A DNA stretch of 64,000 nucleotides, from assembly GCA_002305075.1 (NCBI GenBank), contig DBQC01000017.1, positions 1 through 64,000 on the forward strand, written 5' to 3'. Each line of letters begins with the position of its first letter. Within the stretch, counting starts at the first letter, position 1. The position numbers and the translations under genes are program-made. Of the stretch, positions 18,126 through 28,500 are shown in pieces. The DNA comes from Ruminococcaceae bacterium UBA1404 (GTDB lineage Bacteria; Bacillota; Clostridia; Oscillospirales; Ruminococcaceae). Below the pieces are notes generated by a model. That model did not search any database and had not been told where the DNA came from. It saw only the letters and a list, made by a program, of their open reading frames with translations.

Positions 18126-18154
18126 AATATAGCAGACCAGGCCGGTTCTGTCAA
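18126..18154 (-). promoter_or_regulatory. Sigma-A promoter of infC-rpmI-rplT
   Basis: On the minus strand a perfect TTGACA (18149-18154) is followed by a 17-bp spacer and TATATT (18126-18131). This is one of the best promoter matches in the window and it feeds the ribosomal operon and possibly the long gene block beyond. Confidence 0.85.
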
Positions 18155-18272
18155 GCCTGTTATTTAGCCTTAATTGCTGCCCATATTGAGAGCGGGCTTT
18201 TTTATTTTGGGCGCATTTATATTCGGTTTGCAGATGGCGCGAACTTTTTTGACCAAAAAACGACGCTAATAA

Positions 18273-18301
18273 TTGACATTCGACAGGGCGTGTGGTCTAA
18301 T
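18273..18301 (+). promoter_or_regulatory. Sigma-A-like promoter of the chemoreceptor gene
   Basis: TTGACA at 18273-18278, a 17-bp spacer, then TCTAAT at 18296-18301. It points toward the chemoreceptor, leaving a 5' leader of about 145 bases. The rest of the divergent spacer (18155-18452) shows no gene. Confidence 0.7.
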
Positions 18302-18452
18302 TAGTAAAATATCACAATCATTGAGCTAAGTCAAAGCTAAAGTGAAGCTAATTTAACAAGAAGGCCGCCAAGCCGCCAGCTTTAAAAGACTGCATTAATC
18401 GAGTTGTTTAGCCCTGATATCCGCGCACAATCGCCAAAATGGGGGGACCATA

Positions 18453-20456
18453 ATGAAATCTATAAAGCTCAAACTCATTCTGATATTTACCGCAGTCATC
18501 TTAATTCTCACCATGGGTATGACGACCTTTACCATCAACGCTATGACCAATCAGCTTATATCGGACGCCAATGACGATCTGATCAATATGGCTGTACAAG
18601 AGGCCAAGCATGTTAAAGCAAGAATTGAGGGTCGAATCAACTATGTCAGCGCGCTGGCCCAAAACCCCATCATACTCGACGAAAGCATCGAGATGGAGGA
18701 GAAGATCGCCTTTTTTGAGGCCGAAGCCCAAAGGGCGGGCTATCTCGCCTTTGCTTTTGCCGACTTAGATGGCAATGCCACAGTTTTTAACCAAAACCGC
18801 GAAATTACCAACATCGGTGCGCGCGACTATTTTCAAAGAGCCGTCAAGGGCACGCCTACTGCTTCGGATTTATTGGTCAGCAGCGCCACCCATGAGCTTG
18901 TGATGATTTTTGCCGCCCCTGTGTACAAGGACGGCGAGATTGTGGGCGTTATCTATGCCCGCAGAGACGGAAATGCCTTAAGCGAAATTGTGAGCGCCGC
19001 AAGCTACGGAAAAACCGGCTATGCCTATATGATAAACAATCAGGGCGTTACTGTGGGCCACGCCAACACAGATCTGGTTTATGCACAGGAGAACGCCATT
19101 GAAGGCATGAAAACCGACGAATCTTTGCGCCAGCTGGGCGAGCTGACCCAAACCATGATCACCGGCTCGGTGGGTAACGGCGTATTTACCTACGGCGGTG
19201 CAACAAAAATGGTGGGCTATGCGCCCATAGAAAATACGCCCTGGACCATGGTATTTGGCATTGAGCAAGATGAAGTTTTAACCGAGATAAGGGCCCTCCA
19301 GCAGGGTTTGATGCTCACTTCGGTCATAGCCTGTCTGGCGGGTGCGCTGGTGACCTATATCGTCAGCGACCGCATTACAAAGCCTCTGCGCAAGATAACC
19401 GATGTGGCCCAAAAAATTGCCCATGGCGACCTTGATGTCTCACTCGATGTGGGATCTAAGGACGAGGTGGGGCGCCTGGCCGACGCCTTTAACCTGACCA
19501 TCAAGCAGCTGGTGAACTACCAGAGCTATATCGACGAGATTTCAAACGCTCTGCTAAAAGTATCTCAGGGCGATTTGGTCAGCGAGTTGCAGCTGGAGTA
19601 TGTGGGCCAGTTTAAGAAGCTCAAGGACAACATGGAGGCTATGCTCAGCCAGCTTAACGCCACCATGATGCAGATTAACGAGGCCGCCCATCAGGTGGAC
19701 AGCGGCGCAGAACAGGTATCCAGCGGCGCTCAGGCCCTCTCGCAGGGGGCTACTGAGCAGGCCAGCTCAATCGAGCAACTGTCGGCCACCGTGGCCGAGA
19801 TTACCCATCAAATCAACCAAAACGCCACAAACTCCAAAGAAGCCTACGATCGGGTGGCCTTTACTGGCAGAGTGCTGCAAAACAGCAATGATGAGATGCG
19901 TGGTATGGTTGCGGCCATGGGAGAGATCGGCGTTAAATCGGGCGAGATCTCTAAAATCATCAAGGTCATTGAGGACATCGCCTTCCAGACCAATATTCTG
20001 GCCCTTAACGCAGCGGTAGAGGCCGCCAGGGCCGGCTCGGCGGGCAAGGGCTTTGCCGTAGTGGCCGATGAGGTGCGCAACCTTGCCGCCAAGAGCGCCG
20101 AGGCCGCCAGGGATACCACCGCACTCATCTCCGAGACGCTGGCCGCCGTGGAAAACGGCAGCCAAATGGCCGACACCACCGCCAAATCCATCGAACAGAC
20201 TGTTCAGGCGGCCGAGCAGGTTATCGAGCTTATCAACCGCATCTCTCAGGCCTCGGACGAGCAGGCCCGTGCCATCAACCAGATTAACCTTGGTGTGGAG
20301 CAGGTTTCTTCGGTGGTGCAGACCAATGCCGCCACCGCCGAGCAAAGTGCCGCCGCCAGCGAGGAGCTGTCCGGCCAGTCTCGCCTGCTGCGGGAGCTTA
20401 TTGCACAATTCAGGCTGCGAAAAGCCAAAGTGATCGCCGGACTGCAAAAGTTTTAA
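18453..20456 (+). CDS. Methyl-accepting chemotaxis protein with dCache sensor
   Basis: A transmembrane chemoreceptor of 667 residues. The N-terminal membrane helix is at about 8-28. The periplasmic-side sensor (about 35-280) has double-Cache features such as ARDYFQRA near 123-130 and GYAYMINNQGVTVGH near 189-203. TM2 is at 286-304, followed by HAMP (305-357). The long signalling domain contains the conserved tip VIEDIAFQTNILALNAAVEAAR and AVVADEVRNLA. No C-terminal CheR-tethering pentapeptide is present. The ligand is unknown; dCache domains often bind amino acids. No che or flagellar genes are in view. It has its own promoter and terminator. Confidence 0.95.
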   Translation: MKSIKLKLILIFTAVILILTMGMTTFTINAMTNQLISDANDDLINMAVQEAKHVKARIEGRINYVSALAQNPIILDESIEMEEKIAFFEAEAQRAGYLAFAFADLDGNATVFNQNREITNIGARDYFQRAVKGTPTASDLLVSSATHELVMIFAAPVYKDGEIVGVIYARRDGNALSEIVSAASYGKTGYAYMINNQGVTVGHANTDLVYAQENAIEGMKTDESLRQLGELTQTMITGSVGNGVFTYGGATKMVGYAPIENTPWTMVFGIEQDEVLTEIRALQQGLMLTSVIACLAGALVTYIVSDRITKPLRKITDVAQKIAHGDLDVSLDVGSKDEVGRLADAFNLTIKQLVNYQSYIDEISNALLKVSQGDLVSELQLEYVGQFKKLKDNMEAMLSQLNATMMQINEAAHQVDSGAEQVSSGAQALSQGATEQASSIEQLSATVAEITHQINQNATNSKEAYDRVAFTGRVLQNSNDEMRGMVAAMGEIGVKSGEISKIIKVIEDIAFQTNILALNAAVEAARAGSAGKGFAVVADEVRNLAAKSAEAARDTTALISETLAAVENGSQMADTTAKSIEQTVQAAEQVIELINRISQASDEQARAINQINLGVEQVSSVVQTNAATAEQSAAASEELSGQSRLLRELIAQFRLRKAKVIAGLQKF

Positions 20457-20473
20457 CCTTAATCTTTTATATA

Positions 20474-20505
20474 AACAGCCCCAGTCGGTTGACCGGGGCT
20501 GTTTT
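20474..20505 (+). terminator. Terminator after the chemoreceptor gene
   Basis: AACAGCCCC and GGGGCTGTT form a nine-pair stem with a 12-base loop, followed by TTTT. It lies 18 bp after the stop codon. Confidence 0.85.
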
Positions 20506-20548
20506 GCGGTGGGAATAGTGGCTATAGATAGGTACAGAGCACAGGGGC

Positions 20549-21847
20549 CTAGTCGAGGATAATCTCAGCACGGTTGCCCTCGATCACCATGCGGGTACCG
20601 TAGGGCTCGGAGAGCTCGGCCAGCTGCTTAAGAATGGCGTCGTCCTTAGCCGGTGCGGGCCAACCGCTGCGGCTGCGGGGCAGACCAAAGCCCAGCTCGG
20701 CGGCCAGAAGGGTGAGCTTGGTCAGGCGGCCGTCCTCCATCTCCCAGTAGGGAATAAAGGTCTCGAAGGCTTCCCGCTTAGTCTGAAGGCCCCGGGTAAA
20801 TCCGGCGCCACGGGCTTTGAACAGGTCGTGCATGGTGCTGTCGGCCGATAGACCGTACTGCTCAAAATAGTCGGCGGGCTGCTTGAGAGTATTCTCGTTT
20901 TGCAGCACAAAGTCGCCCAAAGAGTAGAAGATGGGGCGCTCTTTATAAATCTCGATGGCCCTGACCACATGGGGACCGTGGCCGATGATGGCGTGGGCAC
21001 CGGCGTCAATGCAGGCGTGGGCAAATTGCCTGAGGAAGTTAGGTATCTGGCTCTTATCCAGTCCGGGCTGCTCGTGGCAGTGCACCGAGATGAGGATGTA
21101 GTCGCTAAACAAGCTGGCCTCGTAGATGGCCCGCTGCACCCGCTTAAGATCGCCCTCGTGGACGCTGTCGCTGCGGTAGGTTTTATCTCCCACCATAAAA
21201 GTCAGGTCGTCAAACTCGATGACATTGTTGGGCAGCGGACCCAGATAACCCTCCTGCCGCAGGGTTTCTCGGTAGGTGTTCATATTGGTGGCAGAGGCCA
21301 CTTCCCGCAGAGCCTCGGCGTACTTTTCCTCCACATGGTAGACCATGTTGTGGCGCACCCCATTGACCCCAGGACGGCCCATAACCGTGCCGGAGGTATT
21401 GCCCGCCATGGCCGGAGCGCCAAAGGTGGTGGTTACCCCAATAAGGGCCACACGGCCGGGCGTTAAGTCCAGATAGGCCGGCGCAGCGGCCCGCTGCAAA
21501 TCCATGCCCACACCAGCGTGAACAAGCCCCGCGGCATCCAGATGCTCAAGGGTTTTTTCAACGCCCACATAGGACCAGTCCAGCGTGTGGTTGTTGGCAA
21601 AGCTGGTGAGGTTAAAGCCAAAACGCTTGGCATCCTCAAGCACGGCGGGAGGGGCGCAGAGGTAGCTGCCGCCGTTGTACTGGGAGCCAAAGGTCTCGTA
21701 GTTGTGGATGGTGGCCTCCAGGTTGAAAAACCGGGCGTCGCCCCTCTGTATCTCGGCGGCAATGGCCTTAAAGCCCGGGTAGTCGGCAGGTAGGCGGCGC
21801 TGCACCAGCATGTCGCCGGCGGCCGTAAAGGACATCTTTGCACACAT
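20549..21847 (-). CDS. CapA-family (PgsA-like) metallophosphatase-fold protein
   Basis: A 432-residue protein of the CapA/poly-gamma-glutamate-synthesis family. Typical blocks are FTAAGDMLV at the N-terminus, FFNLEATIHN, SFANNHTLDW, ISVHCHEQP, IIGHGPHVV and IFYSLGDFVLQNE, whose Asp/His/Asn residues suit a calcineurin-like two-metal site. There is no signal peptide or membrane helix, unlike capsule-type CapA, and no capB/capC nearby, so a role in polyglutamate synthesis is doubtful. A hydrolase acting on a small cytosolic substrate is possible. A strong GGAGG precedes ATG 21847. The roughly 290-bp spacer upstream (to 22138) has a TTGACA at 22045-22050 with a poor -10; otherwise I see nothing in it. 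Confidence 0.85.
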   Translation of the reverse strand: MCAKMSFTAAGDMLVQRRLPADYPGFKAIAAEIQRGDARFFNLEATIHNYETFGSQYNGGSYLCAPPAVLEDAKRFGFNLTSFANNHTLDWSYVGVEKTLEHLDAAGLVHAGVGMDLQRAAAPAYLDLTPGRVALIGVTTTFGAPAMAGNTSGTVMGRPGVNGVRHNMVYHVEEKYAEALREVASATNMNTYRETLRQEGYLGPLPNNVIEFDDLTFMVGDKTYRSDSVHEGDLKRVQRAIYEASLFSDYILISVHCHEQPGLDKSQIPNFLRQFAHACIDAGAHAIIGHGPHVVRAIEIYKERPIFYSLGDFVLQNENTLKQPADYFEQYGLSADSTMHDLFKARGAGFTRGLQTKREAFETFIPYWEMEDGRLTKLTLLAAELGFGLPRSRSGWPAPAKDDAILKQLAELSEPYGTRMVIEGNRAEIILD

Positions 21848-22138
21848 AATAAAACCTCCGTATTGTTATGGTAATGCGGTCAGGCTGCATTTGGATCGTT
21901 TGCCGGACTCGCAAAAAGCACAGATCAGTCAGAAAGAAAACACCGGCCACAAGACCGTGCCGTCGGGGTGGCAGGCAGACCAACCCTTTCATGATATATC
22001 AAAAGCCTTTAATAATCTTATAGATTAGCATTAATGCCTATGTTTGTCAAATGGTTTTGGAGGAAAAAACTATAACCCAGCCCAGCCGGTGGATTCGTGG
22101 CAGGAGCAGACCGGACGGGCCTAGCTTCCGCCGCAAAG

Positions 22139-25100
22139 TCAAGTCAGTTCAATGGCTCTGTCGAGATGGAAGGCGTAGAGGTAGCTCTGGGCAATCTCGG
22201 CCTCCAAAAGGGGCGAGAGCAGTGCTCGGTAGGCCGATAGCTGAGGAGCATAGCGGGCTATAAGCGCCTCGGGCTGGGAGACATAGTCGGTTTTGTAATC
22301 AACCAGAACGGCCTTCTTCCCCTCAAAGAAGATGCAGTCGGCAATGCCCTGCACCATCATGGGCTCCTCGCCCATCACTAAATCGGGCAGATAGCGCTTT
22401 ACCAGCTCGGCGCCCGCCGGAGCCACAAACTCATACTCTCGCAGCACACGGGGACTGTTAAGAATACGCCGGCCCAACTCCCCCGCAAAAAAGGCTCGGA
22501 TGCGCTCTAAGTCCACGGCGTCGTGCTGGGGGCGGCTGAGCAGCCCCTCGGCCAACAGGCGGGCAAGCTCGGCCCCGGGATCGGCGGCGGCTTTTTTATA
22601 GTCACAAAGCTGCATAAACAGATGCACGGCGTTGCCCCGCTCGGTGGGCGAAAGCCCCGCCGGCTGCATAAAGACCGGACGGCGCAGAAACCGAGCCGCA
22701 AGATCGGTTTTGGTGAGCTGAGAGACCGACAGCTTGGCCGGCACCCCCACCGAACTTGCATAAGGGTAGCAAAAGTCGGCACGGCGGGCAAGCTCGGCCA
22801 CCAAATCGGCATCGTAAGAGGCATCGTAGCCGCTATGCTCACGCTGCGGAGCGTCTTTATCGGGCTGTCGGTCAAATGTGTGCACCACCCGATGGGTCAG
22901 CGCCTCCTCGCAGTGGGGCAGGCAGAGGGTAAGCCAATCGGCCACGCTGGCCGCCGAGCGCACCCGGTAGGGCGGCAGCCGCCCGTCTACGGTTAGAGGC
23001 GGGGGCGAGCCTAAAAGACGGTTCTGCGGCTCGGGCAGCGTGCAGGTCATAATCAGCCGATCCCGGGCACGGGTCATGGCCACATAGAGCTTTCTGAGCT
23101 CCTCGCTCATCAGCGCTCGCTCGCTCTCAAGCTTTACGGCTAGATAGGGCAGGCTGTCGTACTGAATGCGCAGCACCGGGTCCCGGCGCACGCTGGCAAA
23201 GCCGTAATCGGGATGGAGGATGGTGCGCTGCCTAAGGTCTTCCCGGTTGATTTTTTTGCCCAAATGGCAGAGATAGACCACCGGGAATTCCAGCCCTTTG
23301 CTCTGGTGAATGCTGAGCACCGCCACACCCTCCCGGCTGCCCACCGCCGCAGCATTCAGATCCTGTCCCCGCTCGGTGAGCTGGTCGAGATAGCCAACAA
23401 AATCGGACAGGCTGCGGCAGCCCCGATCGGTCTGACCGGCGGCGTAGTCCACCAGCAGATGCAGATTGGCCAGCCGCTGGTCGCCCCCGGCCATCATGCC
23501 CACAGCCACCTCGTAGCCTGTTTGGGCATAGATCTCGGTGAGTAGCCGGTAGGGTGTCAGCGACAGAGCCGTTCGACGCAGTTTGGAAAACAGCGCCAAG
23601 GTCTTCACAAAGGGAGCCTCTCCGGCTCCGGCCGCCGCCTGCAGGCCGGCGATAAGGCTGTCTCGCTTATAGGTGGTGCGCAGCCGGGCCAGATGGTCGG
23701 GGGTGAGGCCGAACAGCGGCGAGAGCATAGCCGAGGCCAAGTCCACCGAGCGCAGCGGGTTATCCAGCGCCCGCAGCAGCCCCACCACCGGTGCAATTTC
23801 GTAGGAACCTAGGAAGGTGGACCGCTGATTGGACACCACCGGTACCCCGGCGGCCTCCAGAGCCCTGACAAACGCAAGTCCGCTGGTGCGGGGAGCCGCC
23901 AGCAGCAAAGCAATGTCCCCCGGGCGGATGGGGCGGCTGCCCTCCCCGTCCTTTACAGCCACGCCGCTGCGGATTAAATCCCGGATATGTGCGGCCACAT
24001 AGTCGGCCTCCAGCGTCAGGGCGCTATCCTCCTCGTCCTGCAGGCCGCTGTCTATAAGGATGAGCTCGGCGGCTGCTAGGGGCGTGGGCGGACTCTCCAC
24101 CGGCTGAAGATATTCCTCGGGCGTATAGTCAATCTCCCCCACCTCCCGGCTCATAAGCAGCCTGAACACTCCGTTGACCGCCGCCGTAATCTCGGGGCGG
24201 CTGCGAAAGTTGTGGGGCAGCCGAATAAGGGCCGGAAAGCCCTGCCCCACCGGGCTAAAGCGCTCCATCTTCTCGATGAACAGCTCGGGGCTGGCCTGGC
24301 GAAACCGGTAGATGCTCTGCTTGACATCGCCCACCATAAACAGGTTATCCCCCCGGGAAACCGCCTTAAAAATAGCGTCCTGAACGGCGTTGATGTCCTG
24401 GTATTCGTCCACCATCACTGCATCAAAGCGGCTGCGCACCTCGGCGGCCAGGTCGGTGGGAACAAGGCTGCCGTCGGGCTGGCGGTGTATGAGCAGCTCC
24501 ACCGTGAGCTGCTCGAGGTCGGTGAAGTCCAGCACCCCCCGCTCCCGCTTAAGCTGGGTATAGGCCCGGTCAAAGCGCTTGACCAGGTCGAACAGGCCGG
24601 CGATTTTGGGCAGAAGGTCGGCGATGTCAGCCTTAATATCAGCTTGGCGCACCTTGAAATAGTCTGCAAGGCTGTTTAGGGTCTTTTTGACTATATCTCG
24701 CCCGGCTTTGATGTCCTCCTTGTGAAGGATCTCCCCCCGGACGCTGCCCAATCGGGCAAACTGGAGGGCTCCAAAAGCATCGGTCAACCCGTCCCAGCTA
24801 CCCTGTTCGAGCGCACGGCTTAGCCTGTCTATGAGGGCACGGTCGTCCAAAAGGGCGGGCAGATAGCCCTTCTCAAGCTTTTCGTCCCCGGCGCAGAGCA
24901 CTGTGAGCTGGGCGTTTTGGTCGGCGCAGTAGCTTAGCGCCGAGCGAGCATAGTCCAGCAGCGCCTGCTGCCAGACATTGTGCTCGCCTGTATCGGCATA
25001 GAGGGCCAGCTTCTGATCCATCCAGTGGTGATAAAAGGGGTGGGCGCTCACCGAGGCGTAAACGCTAAGCAGCGTTTCGGCCACCTTGCGGTCGTCCCGG

Positions 25101-25594
25101 CTGCCGCTGAGTAGCTCCACAAGCTCGAAAAACACGGGGTCGCCGCCTTCATAAGCCTCGGCCACCACCTGCTCGGCTAAACTGAGCCGGTGGAGTTTGC
25201 CCTCCTCCTCGCTGAGCAGCCTAAAGTTTGGCGGAATGTCCAGCGCCTCAAAATGGTGGCGCAGCAGCCGCTGGCAAAAGGCGTGTACCGTGCCGATTTG
25301 GGCACTGTCCAGAAGGCGGATCTGCCGGCGCAGCAGCGGATCGTCGGGCTGCTGGCTGAGCAGCGACATCAGCCGCTGGCGGATGCGGCGGCGCATTTCG
25401 CCGGCGGCGGCGTTGGTAAAGGTGGCAATAAGCAGCCGGTCGGCATAGACCGGCTCGTCCCCCATCATAAGCCGGACGGCCCGCTCGGTGAGCACGGCGG
25501 TTTTGCCGCTGCCCGCCGCTGCCGACACCAGCAAATCGCCCCCCACGGTCTCGATGGCCTGCCGCTGTGCAGGCGTCCAGTTGATATCAGCCAT
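22139..25594 (-). CDS. addA: AddA helicase-nuclease subunit (RecBCD-like)
   Basis: The UvrD-like helicase plus nuclease subunit of AddAB, which resects double-strand breaks for RecA. The start is ATG 25594 (MADINWTPAQRQAIE, 1151 residues) with AGGTGAG upstream. The frame is open much further, but that part lies antisense-free inside addB and has no homology. Motifs: SAAAGSGKTAVL (Walker A), DEYQDINAVQ, GDVKQSIYRFR, LPHNFRS, SIHQSKGLEFPVVYL and YVAMTRARDRL, then the C-terminal nuclease with VLVDYKTD. It overlaps addB by 8 bp. Confidence 0.96.
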   Translation of the reverse strand: MADINWTPAQRQAIETVGGDLLVSAAAGSGKTAVLTERAVRLMMGDEPVYADRLLIATFTNAAAGEMRRRIRQRLMSLLSQQPDDPLLRRQIRLLDSAQIGTVHAFCQRLLRHHFEALDIPPNFRLLSEEEGKLHRLSLAEQVVAEAYEGGDPVFFELVELLSGSRDDRKVAETLLSVYASVSAHPFYHHWMDQKLALYADTGEHNVWQQALLDYARSALSYCADQNAQLTVLCAGDEKLEKGYLPALLDDRALIDRLSRALEQGSWDGLTDAFGALQFARLGSVRGEILHKEDIKAGRDIVKKTLNSLADYFKVRQADIKADIADLLPKIAGLFDLVKRFDRAYTQLKRERGVLDFTDLEQLTVELLIHRQPDGSLVPTDLAAEVRSRFDAVMVDEYQDINAVQDAIFKAVSRGDNLFMVGDVKQSIYRFRQASPELFIEKMERFSPVGQGFPALIRLPHNFRSRPEITAAVNGVFRLLMSREVGEIDYTPEEYLQPVESPPTPLAAAELILIDSGLQDEEDSALTLEADYVAAHIRDLIRSGVAVKDGEGSRPIRPGDIALLLAAPRTSGLAFVRALEAAGVPVVSNQRSTFLGSYEIAPVVGLLRALDNPLRSVDLASAMLSPLFGLTPDHLARLRTTYKRDSLIAGLQAAAGAGEAPFVKTLALFSKLRRTALSLTPYRLLTEIYAQTGYEVAVGMMAGGDQRLANLHLLVDYAAGQTDRGCRSLSDFVGYLDQLTERGQDLNAAAVGSREGVAVLSIHQSKGLEFPVVYLCHLGKKINREDLRQRTILHPDYGFASVRRDPVLRIQYDSLPYLAVKLESERALMSEELRKLYVAMTRARDRLIMTCTLPEPQNRLLGSPPPLTVDGRLPPYRVRSAASVADWLTLCLPHCEEALTHRVVHTFDRQPDKDAPQREHSGYDASYDADLVAELARRADFCYPYASSVGVPAKLSVSQLTKTDLAARFLRRPVFMQPAGLSPTERGNAVHLFMQLCDYKKAAADPGAELARLLAEGLLSRPQHDAVDLERIRAFFAGELGRRILNSPRVLREYEFVAPAGAELVKRYLPDLVMGEEPMMVQGIADCIFFEGKKAVLVDYKTDYVSQPEALIARYAPQLSAYRALLSPLLEAEIAQSYLYAFHLDRAIELT

Positions 25595-28500
25595 GGCTCT
25601 CACCTCCCAGCACAAGCTCTCGGGATACTTTATGTAGATAGCGCACTTTGTCCCCCGTCTCGAAGCCGCAGGCGCCCTTATAGTCGCACCAATCGCAGGG
25701 GGTGCGGCCGCTGCCCACCGCGGGCATCGCCTCGATGCGGCCCTGGGCAAGATAGTCGGCCATATCGGCCACCCGCCGCTCCACCAATGAAGCCAGCCTG
25801 CCCATCTCGGCCAAAGTGGCAAGTTGCTCGGTGGAGCTCCGACTGCCGGGGCGGGGAATAAAGATGCCGCCGCCCTCCGGCTCCATGGCAGACAGAGCGT
25901 CGGGATCATCTAGCAGCAGGCCGTTCATGCGGTAGGCCGCCCGGCGCTTGACAGCCGCCGTATCGGGAGAGATGCCCCGCTCGGCCCGCAGATAATTCTG
26001 GGTGGTGGGCATATAGAGCACACCGGCGGGTAGCGCTCCGGCAAGAAGCCCCTCGCTTTGGCGGGATAGGGCGAACAGATAGACCAGCATTTGCATATTA
26101 AGGCCGTGGTAAACCTCGGACAGGCTAAAGCGCTTAGCGCCGCTTTTGTAGTCCACCACCCGCAGGAACTTTTTGTCCCCCACCATGGCCATGTCCACCC
26201 GATCCACCCGGCCTTCCACCGAAATAACTCGGCCATCGGGCAGCTGTACCTGCAGCGGCTGAGCGCCCCCCTCACCCACCGGCATCTCCACAGCTACCGG
26301 CTCGAAGAGGGACTGACAGAATTCCTCGGCAAGCTGGGCTACCAGCGCCGCCCCCGCCTCGGACAGACGGCCCAACAGATAGCTAAACCGAGCGTCCGAA
26401 AGAGGCTGCTCCCCCACCCGCTCCAGGATAAACTGCCGGGCAATGTCGGTAACCTCTTGCTGTATGGTCTCGGCAGAAAGCGCACAGAGCCCTCGCCCGC
26501 CGTGGCGAGCCACCATGTTTCCGGCAATTTCGTGTATCAGTGTGCCGCTCTCAAGGGGTGAAAGCTCGGCTCGGCGGCGGGGATAAAGGCCAAGGCCGTC
26601 CCTCATAAAGTACTGAAATGGGCAGCTATAATAGCGTTCAAGTTGGGTGGGCGAAAGTCGCAATCGCCCGGCAAACAGCTCCCGGCCCGCAAGAGTAAGG
26701 CGGCGGGGCGGTCGGGCGGCCTGCCTCTCGAGCAGGCTTAGGCGCTCTCCGCCTCCCCGTGCTTGGATAAAGGCCCGCAAGCCGGACATCGCCTCGGCAG
26801 GGGCCTGACCTAGGGCCATAAAGGCCGAAGGCAGCCCGCAAACCCCCTGCTCGGCGCTAAAAACAGCCCGGTGGGGCTGGGCGAACAACCCCTCCACGCT
26901 CAGATATAAAAGCGAGGGTTCGAGCGCATCACCGGTGGCGGTGGCAGCCGGATAGCTCACCACCAACCGGTGGCTGGCTGCACCCAGCGCCGCACAGCAG
27001 TTGTATTCCTCTAGGGCGTAGAGATCGTCGTCGTTTCGGATAAGGTCGTAGCCCTCGGCGGCCATGTAGGCCCGTTCGGCACTGCCCAGCAGCCGCTCGG
27101 CGGCCTGTGCCCGGGGAAACTCGCCCTCCACCGCCCCTAACAGCAACACGGCCCGGGGATTGTCGGGGCGAATGCGATCGGCCCGGCCAAAGGTAACCGC
27201 ATCAAGGGTGCGGGGAGGCAGCGCCATACGCAGCGCCGACAGGCAGAGCGAGAACAATTCCACAAAGCGTGCGGGCTCCAATACCATGTCCCCCATAACC
27301 CCACCGAACAAATCGAGAATGCCCACCACATCGTCCCAGAGCAGGGCCTGCTCGTCGAGAAAATCCCGGCGCTCGTCGGCGGGCAGACCTGTGGCAAACT
27401 CGGCCATGCGCTTTCCAAAGTCTATATCGGTGAGCAGACCGAACACAGCTCGGGCACAGTCGGCAGCCCGGCCGACCTTAAGGCCCCGGCGCAGCTTGTC
27501 CACATGGCCATAGAGCATGGCACGGCAGCTTTCGGCCTTTTTAAGACGCTCTCGCTGGCGCTCGGTGGCAGCGTCGGCAAAGCCGTCTATGGGCCGCTCG
27601 AAGGGTTCGGACAGCTCGGACGGCCGCACCGACCAGACATAGCAGTAGTTTTCAAACTCGCCGATCTCCTCGGCGCCCAGTCCCATGGCCGGGGACTTGA
27701 GCATCTCTAAAAAGGGGGCCATACCCTCCCGGCCGAGGGCGCAGCGCAGCGCCGCCATAAGAAAGCTCGGGAGCAGCTTGGTATCGGCCGGCTCCTCGAT
27801 GTCCACAAACAAGGGGATACCGTGGCGCTCGAACACCGGTCGCAAGTGGCCCACATAGCGGGTGGCATCCCGGGTGATAAGGGTGATATCCCGGTAGCGA
27901 TAGCCCTCGTCCCGCACCAAACGGCCGATTTCGGCGGCGGCAAACAGCAGCTCGTCGTAGGGGTTTTGGGCCCGATAGAGGATGACATCCTGCGCCGGGG
28001 GCAGCCACTGTCCGGTGATGGGCGTGAGCGCCTCCTCGGCCACAAGGGCCACCTCGTCCGATTGATAGCGCAGGGCTTCGGCAAGATGAATCTGCTCGGG
28101 TCTGCCTAACCCGAGCCGCTCGCTGATGGCCCAAAGCCGCCGGGCAGTATCCTCGGCAAGGGCATAGCGGCTGTCGCCGGGCACCAGACCCAGCGTTATG
28201 AGCACCGAACAGCCAGCCCGCAGCAGCGCCTCGATCATGTGGTACTCGGGGGCGGTAAAACCGGCAAAGGCGTCGATGTACACATGGGCGCCCTTAACAA
28301 TCGCCGAATCGGTCACCCGCCCAGCGGCCATCTCGATGAGGTCGGTGCCGTCGGCGTAGTGCTGGTCAACCAGCGCCTGGTAGGCCTCCATCACCATACC
28401 CAGTTCGGTGAGCTTGCGGCCCATGCCCCCAGCATCGCTCTTGCGCCCCATCTCCGACAGCGCCCCGGCTGTGATACCGGCGCTGCGCAGCTCGTCGAGG

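Noticed and set aside
18186..18207. GCCC...GGGC hairpin followed by TTTTTT on the plus strand
   Set aside because: Looks like a terminator, but no plus-strand gene lies upstream; the stem is only four pairs.
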